From positions 702,986 to 766,985 of the forward strand of contig NC_020178.2 in the NCBI RefSeq assembly GCF_000224145.3: a stretch of DNA of 64,000 bases. The letters run 5' to 3'. The notes beneath the pieces were generated by a model, which saw nothing but the letters and a program-made list of their open reading frames with translations, made no database searches and was not told the DNA's origin. A program made the translations under genes and the position numbers. Position 1 is the stretch's first letter. The number at the start of each line of letters is the position of its first letter. Shown here in pieces: positions 15,001 through 26,142 of this stretch. The stretch is from Ciona intestinalis (taxonomy: Eukaryota > Chordata > Ascidiacea > Phlebobranchia > Cionidae).

Positions 15001-18000
15001 TATGTAACCTCCTGTATCTCCCCTGTGTCATGGTACTTTACTGCATGTATTACACCTTGTGGAGCAGGTGGGGCATCTTGCTGTGAGGGGGGTGGGGCTT
15101 TACTTCTTGTTTCAAGTGTATCACTGTTTGATTGAGGAGGTTGCTTGCCTTTTACTCTGAAAATATGAACGTTTTGGTTTATTTATTGAATGAATGAATG
15201 TAACTTATTTATTCTGACACGGCAGGGCAATGGCAGTCGTTAGAATAGGATTGGTCTGTTTCATACACCTCGTGCCTGCTTCTGAGTTACCACATATGTA
15301 ACTTTGCAGGTAATGTATGGTTGACAATCTAGACAACCCTTAAGTGACCAATGGGTTGGACTCGCTGGAGCAATTGCTGTTAAATGTCGCCTAAAGACAC
15401 ACATGCATCCACAATGGTAGCAGCGACGAGTCTCGAACCCACAACTTCTGGGATAGAGGTTCTTATAATACGCCTGGTGACAACAGCATTTACAAAGTAT
15501 TAATAGTTAAGAAAATACCTGTAGAACTCATAAGAAGGCACGTTTCCAGTGGGCAGCAACATATTCTTAGTAACTCTGTATGGGGGTGGGTTTGATGAAA
15601 GATTATAAGTTGCATATTTGTACAGATGGGGTAGGAGGGGGTTTTGTCGGTACAAGGTTTTATCTGATATCATTCCACTATGACGCATCTTCTGTAGCAT
15701 ATCTGTAAATATCGTAAACAGAATTGATTTGGGTCATTTGGGTCATAGACAGGGCATAATATATGGCATTGCTGTAATGTTATGGGTGTCTTTACCCAAC
15801 TGTTAAAAGACTTAAAGTGTCACCACAACTTTTGAAACCATGGTGACATCATATGCTCTAGCACCCTAGTTTTACATCTTTAAATAGGTTTTACCCTGCT
15901 GTTAGGTGTCTCGTGTCTATACAAACAAGCAGAGCCAAAGTATATTGCATTCACCACATTAATCAATGAGATTCCGTATGTTTAAAAAATATAAGGACAT
16001 AAAATACCACTATTAACAAGCAAAACCCCTATTGCTTATTCAATAATATAAAAGAATCAAATTTTCTCTATTTTAAGGGTTGAAGCTATAGTCTGGTTAA
16101 GATTACTGTATAGTAAACTTTGTTAGCTATTGTGTTCTAGTGTTAATTACAAAGTTACAGACAGAGAACAAAGACTGTTTGGGAAGTGAAATTTTATACT
16201 TGTTAAGAGTGCAAGGTGGTTTTAACCACTATTTGGTACTGGGCTATATAAATGCAGTTAAAACCATAGACAATCTTTATTAAATGCAGGGGAGACAATG
16301 ATAGTTAAACGCACAACTGTGTAAATGCATTTTTCTGTATTTGTTTGTAATTTTACTGCACCAAATTTCAGGGGTGGCCTGCCTACCTTGCCACCCCAGG
16401 TTTGGTGCCTATGGTTAAAACATAACACATAATATAGCCTACCCTCATTCCAATATCTTGACCAAGTTGAAATATATCTCTTTGGGCTGAATCCTGGTCT
16501 TATTTTACGTCCAGATATAGTATTGGCATCATGTAGGAACCGTAGGTATAGGTCATCGCCTATTATTGATTGGTGGATATATATTATATATGCACAAAAC
16601 ATGAACAAAATGAAGTTTTTTAGACTGTTTATGGTTCAGACCTGTTAAAAGAGTGGCTTTATGCATAAAAAAATGTTTAGCGATTACATGAAAATATGTC
16701 TTATTTAGAGCAGACATTACATAAAATACCTGCTTGTTTAGGCATTACATGAAATGCTGTTACCATGTAAAACAAAGTTACATAATTAGCAACTAGTAAG
16801 CAGGTAGGCAGTGTGGTGTGGGTGTATGAAATGAAACAGTTTATTAGGACATTAAATACATTAAAAAATGACTTGTTTATGCAACATATAACTGTTGTAT
16901 TCTGATTCAAAAACCAACGCCAACCTTTCTTTCTGTAGTCAAGTTTTTTTCCATAGTTAAGTATAGCCCAACTAAGGTCATGGCAGGTCTTTAGAGCATC
17001 GTTTTGGAAATCTTCCTTTGTTTCCGCCTCTTCTTCCTCATCTGGGATGCGATAAGCATCCTCCCAGAAGGTTACTCTCTGATAACAGGGAGATATATTT
17101 AGATTTGAAATTACTGAAATTAAAATTATAGTAGGGTGGGAGAAGATGGGACACCTTTAGCACATAACATCAAAAAATCCTGCTCGTGTTTTAAACAATT
17201 AACAACGGTCTATGGGAGTCCTAAGAATACGGTTTTATAATTCTTTAAAGGTTCTTTGCTTGCTACCAATTGGGACGAAAAAATACAATGAAAAGGTGTC
17301 CCATTTCCCCCCACCCTACTATATATATACAGTCTGATTTATATACCTTATTTTTGCCTTTAAGTTACCATTACCAAGTATGTAACTTAGTGTGTGTTTT
17401 TTACTTCCTTAGTACCTTGTTAAATGAATGAATCTAACTTATTTATCATATATAATATGAGTTATAACACAGTTAACACTGTACTATGGTGTCTCTTTTT
17501 AATTGAAATACTATTACTTTAATAGGAATTCTTAACCTTTTTTTTTGCTACTCTTTGTAATCTTGCCTCTTCTTCTTCTGAGGCTTTATTTGCGAGCTCT
17601 TCAGAAAAAAGTAACAGGGCGCCTGCAAAATTTATTTGTGAGTGAATAAATGAATGTAACTTAGGACAACATGAGTTATTTCAACACAGGTGTTCTGTTA
17701 CATACACATTGTGCCCAATTACGAGTTACTAACTGTGTAACTTTATGAGTTCTTTTATTATTCTTTAGGGAGTTTTTATGATCTGTTGGCTGTGTCACGG
17801 CACCGGTTTTACTGGTCAATTTTATCCCATCAAAAAATAAGTTCATTTTTTACCTTTTCTAGTCAGAAACGTTTTATGAAGAGGTACTTCTTTTACAGAT
17901 TTAACTGACCCACTTTGTAGCGCCTTGTGTCTTAGTGCTTCCAGCTAGAAGAAACATATTTGCAATTACCAACATAGCACTGTGTACATAGAAATTTACT

Positions 18001-18974
18001 TTCATTTTTTTACAGGATTTTTCCATGAAAGTAAACTCTATAGCAGCCTAATGGCACGCAACTAATGTAAACAAGCAAGTAGATAAAATAAATTTATATT
18101 TATGATTTATTATCAAAATTTACTGATATCCCAAACTGCTTTTTGTATCCAAATAGAACATGCACACTTCTCAGTGACATTTATATGCTAGTGTGATTCG
18201 TTAGAATAAAACTATAGTCTCAACAGTAAAATAATAACCTGATGGTGATACTTTGATTCTAAGTTGTAATAATCCTCTGGTTCAAGATATACATCAAGTC
18301 TTTCGTGGCCATTTTTAGAAACCTGTTGATTTAAAACAGAAACAAAATGAGTAGCATTTAATAGCACTATATGATTCGTTGCATTTACAACCATTTTTTA
18401 GTAAATGCAGCCAGAAAAGTGTATAATAATAAATATGAATGTGTAACTGAATGAATGTAACTTACTTTATCCTCACGTGGCCTGGAAAACGACAGTCGTT
18501 ATCACACGGGTTTAACACCTCGTGCCAGCTTACGAGTTACCATGTATGTTACTTGGTGGGTGATTATTTTTTTTGGATTTTTTATGTATGGCTGATAATT
18601 TGGACAACCCATTAGTGACCACTGGGTTGGAGCAATTGTCTTGCCCAAGGACACATACGCCCACAATGGTAGCAGCGACGAGCCTTGAACCCATTACCTA
18701 ATGGTTACAGGCAGGCGCGCTAACCACTACGCCACGGGCGCCGGATGCTATTCTGTGTAGCACAGCACACAAAGAAGTCCCAAAATTTTAGGCAGATAAA
18801 AGAATTAAAAAATGGGCATAACCTTTAGAAGTAATTTTACAAATAAATAAACCATAAACGTATATATAAATGTCAAATTTTTCATTAATTTTTATAGAAA
18901 TAAAACACAAACAAACAATATACCTGTCCAATTCCTTTAGATAGAAGTGATAGTGGCACAAATGACCCTGCCAT
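1..18974 (-). CDS. KIAA2012: KIAA2012-like coiled-coil/disordered protein (3' end outside window)
   Basis: Coding exons, 5' to 3' on the minus strand: 18974-18924, 18322-18239, 17944-17854, 17622-17537, 17078-16925, 16559-16443, 15702-15519, 15156-14970, 14532-14368, 13764-13489, 13274-13114, (gap), 12790-12730, 12405-12329, 10773-10691, 10297-10169, 9819-9631, 9296-9203, 8907-8738, 8447-8123, 7845-7714, 7329-7249, 6405-6335, 6008-5837, 5265-5181, 4980-4827, 4546-4457, 4048-3899, 3700-3650, 2888-2721, 2392-2233, 1825-1689, 1386-1277, 851-790, 239-1. All junctions are GT-AG with matching phase, except exon 11 to 12. More than 1500 codons are visible with no stop. The start MAGSFVPLSLLSKGIGQ followed by the segment LDVYLEPEDYYN, then KTFLTRKGALLLFSEE, agrees with what I remember of vertebrate KIAA2012 (an LEVYFEPEDY segment and a KTFSTRKGALILYSE segment). 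Function is unknown. The remainder is charged and low-complexity. The homology call is from memory, not from a search. Confidence 0.72.
2581..2690. repeat. Homopolymer-rich tract with a C24 run
   Basis: Alternating A, G and T runs lead into 24 consecutive C (2636-2659) followed by 5 G. It sits in the intron between exons 29 and 30 of the minus-strand gene. It could be a genuine simple repeat or an assembly or base-calling artefact. Confidence 0.8.
2916..3647 (-). repeat. 71-bp minisatellite filling intron 28 of the KIAA2012-like gene
   Basis: About ten tandem units of 71 bp. Successive copies of catggtgtattcatacacct recur exactly 71 bases apart, for example with ATGs at 3061 and 3132. The array occupies almost the whole intron between exon 28 (ends 3650) and exon 29 (begins 2888). 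The 5' splice site of exon 28 lies inside or directly beside the last unit. Because three units total 213 bases, artefactual 60-codon ORFs appear at 213-base spacing. On the gene's sense strand each unit carries GTGAGCATGAGGTGTAT followed by a short palindrome. Confidence 0.92.
4154..4219 (-). pseudogene. Duplicated acceptor and first codons of exon 27 (exon relic)
   Basis: This 66-bp segment is a near-identical copy of 4026-4091, 128 bp away. The original holds the 3' splice site and the first eight or so codons of exon 27 of the KIAA2012-like gene. The copy keeps gctgcgacctgggacacgg but is then lost in AT-rich intron sequence with no usable donor, so it is probably non-functional. Confidence 0.6.
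5325..5461 (-). mobile_element. SINE head with well-preserved tRNA-like A and B boxes
   Basis: On the minus strand tggctcaatggttaggtgct provides an A-box-like element and gggttcaatgccc a near-canonical B box, followed by the SINE middle. A separate tail-only copy follows at about 5487-5612. Confidence 0.8.
12730..13764 (-). other. Arg/Lys/Glu coiled-coil exons 10-12 flanking the assembly gap
   Basis: Exon 10 (13764-13489) and exon 11 (13274-13114) encode a long uninterrupted Glu/Lys/Arg/Gln helix of roughly 145 residues, typical of a charged coiled coil or single alpha helix. Exon 12 (12790-12730) continues with a similar composition (EEATEKTQDKHRKHKEHQ). Exon 11 ends in phase 2 but exon 12 must be entered in phase 1 to stay open into exon 13. 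At least one exon of length 3n+2 is therefore missing, most simply inside or beside the N gap at 12981-13030. Confidence 0.7.
12981..13030. other. Assembly gap (50 N)
   Basis: A run of 50 N lies between exons 11 and 12 of the minus-strand gene. The round number suggests a placeholder of unknown true length. The phase conflict across it implies that coding sequence is missing. Confidence 0.98.
13780..14100. repeat. Imperfect tandem duplication, period about 178 bp
   Basis: The segment aaacaaaagatctagtgctc with its following gttggacgattctcgtaacc occurs from about 13795 and again from about 13978. Further partial copies of cactcgtaaccaatggcgag fill the space between. It lies in the intron between exons 9 and 10. 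Confidence 0.8.
15190..15480 (-). mobile_element. Full-length tRNA-derived SINE
   Basis: Minus-orientation copy with tail gaatgaatgaatgtaactta, middle gtgaccaatgggttggactc and degraded head with B box (gagtctcgaaccca on the plus strand). In the intron between exons 7 and 8 of the KIAA2012-like gene. Confidence 0.8.
17129..17325 (+). mobile_element. TAGTAGGG-type MITE
   Basis: Complete copy with left end tagtagggtgggagaagatg and right end gtgtcccatttccccccacc. In the intron between exons 4 and 5 of the KIAA2012-like gene. Confidence 0.87.
18448..18742 (-). mobile_element. Full-length tRNA-derived SINE
   Basis: Best reference copy, about 295 bp. Read on the minus strand: a tRNA-like head ggcgcccgtggcgtagtggt with A box TGGCGTAGTGG (18724-18734) and B box GGTTCAAGGCT (18681-18691); a middle with ccattgtgggcgtatgtgtc and ccagtggtcactaatgggtt; a tail part with cacgaggtgt; and the end gttacattcattcag. 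It matches the idea of the composite Ciona SINE reported as Cics-1, but I could not compare sequences. Confidence 0.88.
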
Positions 18975-20224
18975 AGTTTCCGCACTTGAAATGACTAACT
19001 GAAGTTACTTAGAACACATTTTACCCAAAATATTACCACTTTGTTAATTTTATGTATACCCTTTACTAATAAAACAGCAAAAATAATATTTAATTCGCAC
19101 TATTATATTACTCTGCATTTTCCATAGGCAAAATTACGCTGTACTGTCCCTAAGCAGTTTATTCTAGGTGTATAAGATATAATTTTACAGCACTACGGAA
19201 TCGAAGAACCGATATCCATACGCGCCTATCCATTGACATTCGTCGCGGTTTACAATAGCGTCGATCATCTCCATGACAAAGCGCCGTCGCGATTTAATTG
19301 TGACGTCATAAAGAGCGCCAAGACAAGGTACCGAGATTGTGGAATACGCATGAGGTTTGACACTGTATAGCGCTTGACTGCTGTGTTTAGGCACAGAATT
19401 AAATATATTCAGCTTAATGCATATAAATATTACACATAACGGATTTTTTATTTGCAAAAGCGACACATTTTGCGTATTTTCAAAGGAATAACATTATTTG
19501 CGCATACCCTATACATACATATGTATAGGCTATGATTTGCGTTAATCACAATGCCGTCCCAAAAAAAACAATACAAATTATATTCGTTGAAGCAGTATCT
19601 TTGTTTTGCTTTTATATTGTCATGTTTTATAGAAAATCCTCGGTTTTTAAGCGGTTAACACCCATATTTTGGAAGAAAAACAACAGTTTACACAAAGCCT
19701 AAATGTACCTTATAATACTCGTATTCGAATGTTTTGTGACGTAATAATATAAGCTATTCTAGAACGACACCGTTCTTTTGACCAATCAAACGCGTCGTGC
19801 TAAAAACGACTTTTATTTTTGGATTAGCGGGGTCTGTTTTAGCATAAATAGCAAATAGAAGGTGAAAGAACAGCAAAATACCATTTTTGACTTTGCACCT
19901 AAATTTTACCATATTTTTTAGGGTAGCTTAACACCGTTCATAAAAACTGATAACATTCGGGTGTCCCAACTCTGACCTAAACATCAGGTCCCTCGACATC
20001 CCGCGCTGCAGGACCTCACCCACGCAAGACACAACATTAACCCTATACGTTTTGCGCACTGATCAAAACACCACGTATTTTTGCAATTCTCTTATTTTAT
20101 TAACAGCAATTTGTATCAGACTTAAAAAGTACTTAGTGAACTATGTATATAATAAAATAAGTAAAAATAATAGGCAATATCAGTGTTGAACATCAGTGAA
20201 TTTTCCGATTCTTTCTCTTTTTTC
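18975..20224. promoter_or_regulatory. Intergenic/promoter region upstream of the KIAA2012-like gene
   Basis: About 1.25 kb between the start codon of the minus-strand KIAA2012-like gene and the stop of the next minus-strand gene. A perfect CRE palindrome TGACGTCA lies at 19301-19308, roughly 330 bp upstream of the ATG, in a locally CpG-richer stretch (19195-19390). A CCAAT box is near 19780. A copy of the ggacctcaccc-type dispersed repeat covers about 19960-20035. There is no convincing TATA box. A 93-codon minus-strand ORF over 19185-19466 is open, but I cannot connect it to a gene. Confidence 0.4.
20096..20101 (-). terminator. Poly(A) signal AATAAA of Cys-rich gene A
   Basis: TTTATT on the plus strand gives AATAAA on the minus strand, about 125 nt downstream of the stop codon at 20225-20227. 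It is the first canonical hexamer after the gene. Confidence 0.5.
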
Positions 20225-23200
20225 TTAACCACGGCCACGGCCACCAGGTCCGCCACGCACACTACGTCTACCACGCCCACGGGCACGACCGTAACTGTTG
20301 CCAGGTCCATAACCTCCAGTTGGCCCGTCTGTATTCACACAGTTGCAGGGGTTTTCGAATCCAAAGTTGCCTAAATTTTGACATATTGTTGGTCAGAAAC
20401 GTTAACTATGTTAACTATATGTAATGTATTGCAGCACTGTATGTTGATTTCATTGGAATAAAACACTGATGATGCCATTTTAGGCGAAATATACGAGTTA
20501 CTAATTGTAACTTTGTGGTAAATACTTTTGGGGGTATTTTGTAATAGGCTATGGCAATTATATATAGTATATCTTACCAACTTCGCATCGAGTGTAACAT
20601 GCATTGCAGGTGTTACAGTAGGGGGCACACGTTGAAGCCTGGCACTCGTTAGTAGCTGTAAATATATGGTATATAGTTAACTTCTATATAGGCAGGTTAA
20701 CCAATACACCCAATGTAACAAAACAAAACTTTTATTTATCTCGGAAAACGGTAGCAAATACCACATTATTGAAACAGCGAAGAGAAGGGAATCAACATCA
20801 AAACGACAGTCGTTAAACCACGGCCCTAATAATTTGCATGTCCCATACAAGTTACTAAAAGTTGTAGGGTATACAGTTTAGTTTGTGTATACTTGGATAA
20901 TAGCTGTTGGGTTACAGCAAATACCATTAATTTCTACCGATTTGGATGCCATTGGGCTTTGTCTAAAAGGTTATTACAGTCTAATATTGAAAAAATACAC
21001 TAAAAGGTAACCGGGATTAAACATACCGTTACAGAACTCGTTACAGATGGCGCATGGAATAACTTTGGGGTAAACTTCGTTGCGGCTGCAGTTGGCAACG
21101 CATGCTCCAACAGCTGTAATAATAATAACAAGTTTATATGACTTGTAGCTCTTTTTTAAAACTAAATGCAATGGTTAGTTAGTTTAGTTTTTACGTAACA
21201 TTTTTTATTTCTAATTTATCCTCGCATGGCGAGGAAACGACATCAGTCGTTATAAAACGGGTGTTCTGTTCCACACACCTCGTTCCTGCTTACGAGTTAC
21301 GACATAATATGTAACTTTATGGATGATTAAATTTGAAATATAAGTTACTAAGAGCATATATACTTACTTTTGCAAGCAGTTTTGCATGGGTTGCATGCAT
21401 TGAGACGGGCTTGAAGGTCAGCAGGCATGGGAACTGAGCCACATCCTGTGTTAGGATCACTCCATCTTTGCATACAAGTAGTAACGTTCACCATACCACC
21501 GTCTATAACAAAACAATGTTTAATATTATACAAAATAACAGGCGTTATAACACGAATGTCTTATTTCATATAACTAATGCCCGCTTATACGAGTTACCAC
21601 ATTACATAATGTAACTTTGTAGGTGAACTTATTTATATCCTCCAACGACAGTCGTCATTATCTAAAGTTTTAGGATGTTTTAGTAATAGCGCTAAAACGA
21701 TTTATAAAATAAAGTAACAACGTACGGAAACAGGTCCAGTAAACACTTCTTGCGCATCTCCAATGTCCGCCAAGCATGCTCCACAGTTCACTGCTGTTAT
21801 AACAGGATGTAGGTGTATTGCATGACACACATGGGTTACGGTTTTGAAAGTTGCTTTTGCAAACGACTGGCGGAGGTGATGTGTCGCCGATTTTTTCTGA
21901 AAACAAATTAACTGAAGTTATATGAATGAATGGAATTTATTTTCGCGTGATAGGGGCAACGAGAGTCGTTATGGCACGGAAATTCTGTTTCATACACCTT
22001 GTGCCTGCTTACGAGTTACCCCAAACATAATACATTAAGAACTTTACCATGGCAGATATCCAAACAGTCGTGGCAAGCATCGAATCGAGTTTGGTTGAAT
22101 GCCCCACACTGGGCAGAGCAGGTTCGAGTCCATTGTCGTTCAAAACAATCAAGTCCGAGTTTGCTTCCATAAGGATCATGTAAATCGCGAGCTGCGATTT
22201 AGACGTAAGAGTTATTTTGGGGGCAGTTTTAGAGAATTTTATTAATTCCGCAAAAATATTGTAGAATGGCCTTAGTCTAAAAGTTAGAAATAGACTTTTT
22301 AGGGGAAAGTTTTAGTTCATTTGCCCAGTTTTTGCCAATATCTAGTAGGTTGGGCTAAGATTGTCTGCTAGTAATAAATTAAATATTATTTTCTGGGGAG
22401 GAAAACTTAATAAGTTTTATTAGTTTTACAAATATACAGTAGGTTGGGGTGAAACGGTCTCTGTTTTTGATCTCTTTCGTCGTTGAGTTCGTTAAATAAC
22501 GATCTTTTCTACCGTTTTCGAAGAGATTAATCAAAACTATGTTGTACAGTAGGGCGGGGGAAGATGGGACATCTTTTCATTCTATTTTTTTCGTCCCATT
22601 TAGTAGTAAACAAAGAAAATTAAATTAATTATAAAATCATATCCTAATGACTCCCATAGACCGTTGTTAATTAAACACGATCAGGATATTTGAATATTAT
22701 GTGCTAAAGGTGTCCCATCTTCCCCCATCCTACTATATGTAATGGAAACATACCGCAAGCTGTGGTCAAGCAATCAACGCAAGCAGCATTGGGTGTGGTG
22801 TCAGCAGGGCTGTAGCATCGGTCAGAGGTGAAACACCATTTGCATACTGGGGCAGGGGTTGGGGCAGGTCTGCCACGCCCTCTTCCACCGCCACGCCCTC
22901 TTCCACCGCCACGCCCTTTACCACGACCACCCCCGCCACGACGCCCTCCTCGGCCACCTGTAAATACAAATAAGTTAATAATATGAATTTAAAAGGGAGA
23001 ACGAATGTAACTTGCTTATCCTAACGTGGCGAGGTAATGACACTCGTTATACCAGAGATATTCTGTTCCATACACCTCGTGCCGTCTTACGAGGTATACC
23101 GTATTTGTGTAGTTTACAGTTTTTTAAAAAATTTTATATGAGAGAGCCGTACGGCGATGCAGGCATATAAAAGCAAATAAAAATACAACTTCTATAACAG

Positions 23201-23273
23201 CTTATTTACCTCTGGCGTCCACTGCAAGCGCAACGATACACAAAACCAACAAAACTCCAAAAATTATCTTCAT
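20225..23273 (-). CDS. Secreted Cys-rich, Arg-Gly-rich protein A
   Basis: Eight exons: 23273-23210, 22957-22754, 22191-22048, 21896-21726, 21502-21368, 21113-21027, 20655-20578, 20370-20225; 342 residues; every intron is phase 1. Residues 1 to about 20 form a signal peptide (MKIIFGVLLVLCIVALAVDA). Exon 2 first encodes a Gly/Arg tract made from GRGGG units, then the first Cys module (CKWCFTSDRC...CVDCLTTAC). Exons 3, 5, 6 and 7 each finish with C-x2-C-x3-C (CHDCLDIC, CNPCKTAC, CAICNEFC, CNACYTRC). Exon 8 opens with ENPCNC and ends in a second Gly/Arg tail. A TATA-like box lies about 100 bp upstream. It is clearly paralogous to the divergent gene at 26143. I do not recognise the family. Inferred role: an extracellular, disulfide-rich, cationic protein such as a tunic/mucus matrix, metal-binding or host-defence protein. 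Vanabin-like metal binding is only a loose analogy. Confidence 0.88.
22548..22737 (+). mobile_element. TAGTAGGG-type MITE
   Basis: Complete copy in intron 2 of Cys-rich gene A: left end cagtagggcgggggaagatg, right end gtgtcccatcttcccccatc. Confidence 0.87.
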
Positions 23274-23374
23274 TTTTGATAGATAGTTCTAAATTAGTCT
23301 CGAAATAACAAATAATTCGTTCAATTCACTGCCTAGCCCAGTAACTGATAACTGTCTATGCACTGTAGCCTCCA

Positions 23375-23381
23375 CTTATAG
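23375..23381 (-). promoter_or_regulatory. TATA-like box of Cys-rich gene A
   Basis: The minus strand reads gctataagtgg, with TATAAG about 105 bp upstream of the ATG at 23273. This spacing would allow a 5' UTR of about 70 nt. No transcript evidence is available. Confidence 0.45.
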
Positions 23382-23609
23382 CTGTCCGGGTTTAGTTTGT
23401 TTTATGTTAGCTCACCTGAGTCATAAGACCTGCACGTATTGCCGCTGCATTCCGTCATTATGCTGTATCATTCTTAAAGGGAATACAAACAATTGGTTGT
23501 TTTTCTAACTGTAAAGTTGTAATGTCATTCGGTGAGAAGTACGTCGAAAATATGAGAATTGACATTTAAAATTATGATACGCGTGAAGTCCCTTTTACGT
23601 GGTTTAAGA

Positions 23610-23830
23610 TGTGGTGTCTTTTTATACAAGGCACGTTTGGTGTATTCATACACCTCATATTCAATGTTGAGTTATAACATGTGTGTCTTTTTATACACAA
23701 GACACATTTGGTGTATTCATATACCTCATGCTCACTGTCGAGTTGTAAAATGATTGTCTTCCTATACCACAGACACATGCATGATGCTCATTGTCGAATT
23801 TTAACACGCGTGTATTTTTATATACTTAAC
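23610..23830 (+). repeat. 71-bp minisatellite units, intergenic copy
   Basis: Roughly three diverged units of the same 71-bp repeat found in several introns: ggtgtattcatacacctc, then gagttataacatgtgtgtct, then tatacacaagacacatttgg. They lie upstream of Cys-rich gene A, in the same orientation as the 2916-3647 array. Confidence 0.75.
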
Positions 23831-26142
23831 CACACGAGGATAAATAGGTTACAAACATTCATTCGGTCCGTACCTTGCACCTTATGTTCACTGTTAAGTT
23901 ATAGATAAACACCAGAAAAATGTGTATTCATGTACCTCATGCGCGCTGCAAAATTTTAAAATCCCGTCAACTCATAATCTACATAGGATTTGTTATGTGC
24001 CAAAGGTGTCCCATCTTCCCCAACAGTACTATACATATATTCGTTTATAACAGTACGACGTGAACAATGCCCATTTCGGAGAACATTGTGACGTCACAAC
24101 GCAACAGAAGCGCATCTAAATAAGGCGGCGAATGATGCGAATGATTTACTTCGTAAAGATTGACGCATGTTTAAAATATTGTTTTGTTTTTGCCAAGAAG
24201 TGAGTTTATGTTATGCGTCACAGCATAATACCACGTGAGTGTACAAAGCATATGCATAGCTGATGAAATGAAACATGCTATGATTAGTATATGCGTTGTT
24301 TGATGGGGAATGACTTATTTATCGCTGTGGCGGAAAGAGAATCGTTATAACATCGGTGTTAGGCCAAAATCCCATATTTTCTGATTGTTTTTTTAACAAT
24401 TAACAACGCCATTTCAAGGGAGGCGGAGCTACGGTTATAGAATTGTGTAAATTGTTCTTTGTTTGCTACTGAATGGGACGAGAAAGGAGAATGAAAACGT
24501 GTCTCATTTTCCCCCACCCTAATATATACTGTATATACCACTTACAGAAACGGTTCTTTACTATAAGTTATTTAATTTATGCAGCAAAATAGTCACGGGT
24601 GTTAAGTGTTTTTAAAAAGAGCTACAGGCCATTAAAAACTATAGTATTCTAATAGCTTGTTTTTGTAACTTAGCATTTCTTGTTTTGCAGAAGCTACGTC
24701 GTGATCTATTATTAGATCATCATTGCTGTTTTCAAGCAGCGCTGTTTCGTAACAATGGTACTTATTACTCACAATCGGAGGGATACGTCAATCAGATCCA
24801 TTGTTGTAGGCTGCTTAGTAATGTGTAAGCGCAGTGATTCACATCTGCTTTGCGAAACAGTAAATTTCCATTGCCTTTTAATCGCGCGGTGCATTCGTAA
24901 AACGCATGCACTGTTTGCAATTCGAAAACATGTTTACCAGTTAAGTTGTGTATAGTAACAAACGTTTTCATGCAATGAAACCAAGATAAATTTGCACTTG
25001 CGAAAGGTTAAGGGGAAATTGGGCCAACTTTGACTAAGTCTCAAGCTTCCTGCAGACATTCCTTGCCCATATAGATAACGATAAAACAGTTATTGCCTAA
25101 AACTGTGCGAGCCCTGTTCATAGATATATAGCCTTATAATCATATTCCCTTTACAACCGAAAAACTCCACAAAGTTACATACGTGGTAACTCACGAGCAC
25201 GAGGTGTATAAAACAGAACACCCGTGTTATAACGATTGTCGTTACCCCGCCACGCGAGGAAAATTAAGTGCCAACCATTCACCAATTTTGCTTACATACG
25301 TGTTATGGCTCACATTCATACAAACCCATTATGACATATAACATAGAAGCAATCAAAAGCTTTACCACGTTTGAAAACTATTTTTACACTTCTACAGTAA
25401 TTCTATTCTATATACGAGTGAGGTCTTAAGGCGTTGCCCCATTACCCAAGGGTTGTCCCATTAGGAGTTGTTGTCCCATTACCCAAACACCTAGGGAGTT
25501 GTCTCATTACCCAAACACCTAGGGTGATATAAAATGGACCTCACCCGATATTGAAGCTTGCCGCTACCCCAAAGGTAGGCGACTACTGTATAGTACAAGG
25601 CTTCAAAATCTTAACCGTTATATAAGATAGGACCGAAATGCACCGATTTAAAAAAAAATTTGTAACTCGTTTTAACATGGCGTGACGGGCCAACGACAGT
25701 GATTATAACACGAGTGTTCTGTTTCATACACCTTGTTCCTGCTTACGAGTTACCACGTATGATAACATAAGTTATTATTTAGGTGGCAGCATCGAGATTC
25801 GAAGCTAACCCTGAGATAAAAGCAGGCGCGCTGTAAGCACTTCGCCATGGCGCGTTTAATGCAAGCAAAACAATTCCGGTACATGTTTACAACACCGGAA
25901 AATAACATCCAACTAAACAATACACCACATATTCACAAAGCGAAACACCGGAATTCCTATCTACAGTACCTTGAGTGTGCTGCCCAACCCACGTGGTATT
26001 AAACCAACCAATCACAGGCTTAGGAATAGAGTCATGGTCTTCCGTCGGGATGTTTTAAAGTAACGGATCTTTCGGTTTCGAAGTTAGTTGTTTTATGTTC
26101 TTTTCTTGTACGTTGCGATAACTGTAGAATTTGTTTAAAACG

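Larger units (their letters stand above)
14970..18974 (-). other. Conserved N-terminal block of the KIAA2012-like protein (exons 1-8)
   Basis: Exons 1-8 encode about 318 residues. Motifs in order: SLLSKGIGQ (residues 9-17), LDVYLEPEDYYN in exon 2, KTFLTRKGALLLFSEE across the exon 3/4 junction, DLSWAILNYGKK in exon 5, IRPGFSPKRYISTW in exon 6, and MLQKMRHSGMISDK in exon 7. These follow the order of blocks I recall in vertebrate KIAA2012 (for example LKEAILAYG and IQPGHSAKRYL). That collinearity is the main reason for the name. This block has ordinary composition, unlike the charged, repetitive remainder. Exon 7 ends with a Pro/Tyr-rich stretch and exon 8 is Gln/Pro-rich. Confidence 0.65.
23274..26142. 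promoter_or_regulatory. Divergent intergenic region between the paired Cys-rich genes
   Basis: 2.87 kb separating two start codons that point away from each other. It contains a run of 71-bp minisatellite-type units at about 23610-23830, a CRE palindrome TGACGTCA at 24089-24096, a truncated TAGTAGGG-type MITE at about 24362-24532, SINE pieces at about 25165-25290 and 25670-25855, and copies of the ggacctcaccc repeat around 25390-25560. Nearest gene B are an E-box CACGTG (25990-25995) and a CCAAT box (26008-26012). The stretch 24560-25020 looks unique, with no gene I can support. Confidence 0.45.

Noticed and set aside
18672..18742. Candidate tRNA gene on the minus strand
   Set aside because: A and B boxes are present, but the sequence continues into the SINE body and lacks a foldable acceptor stem. 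The same head recurs in many SINE copies.
24755..24955. 66-codon ORF between the Cys-rich genes
   Set aside because: No splice partners, no recognisable motif, and length expected by chance.
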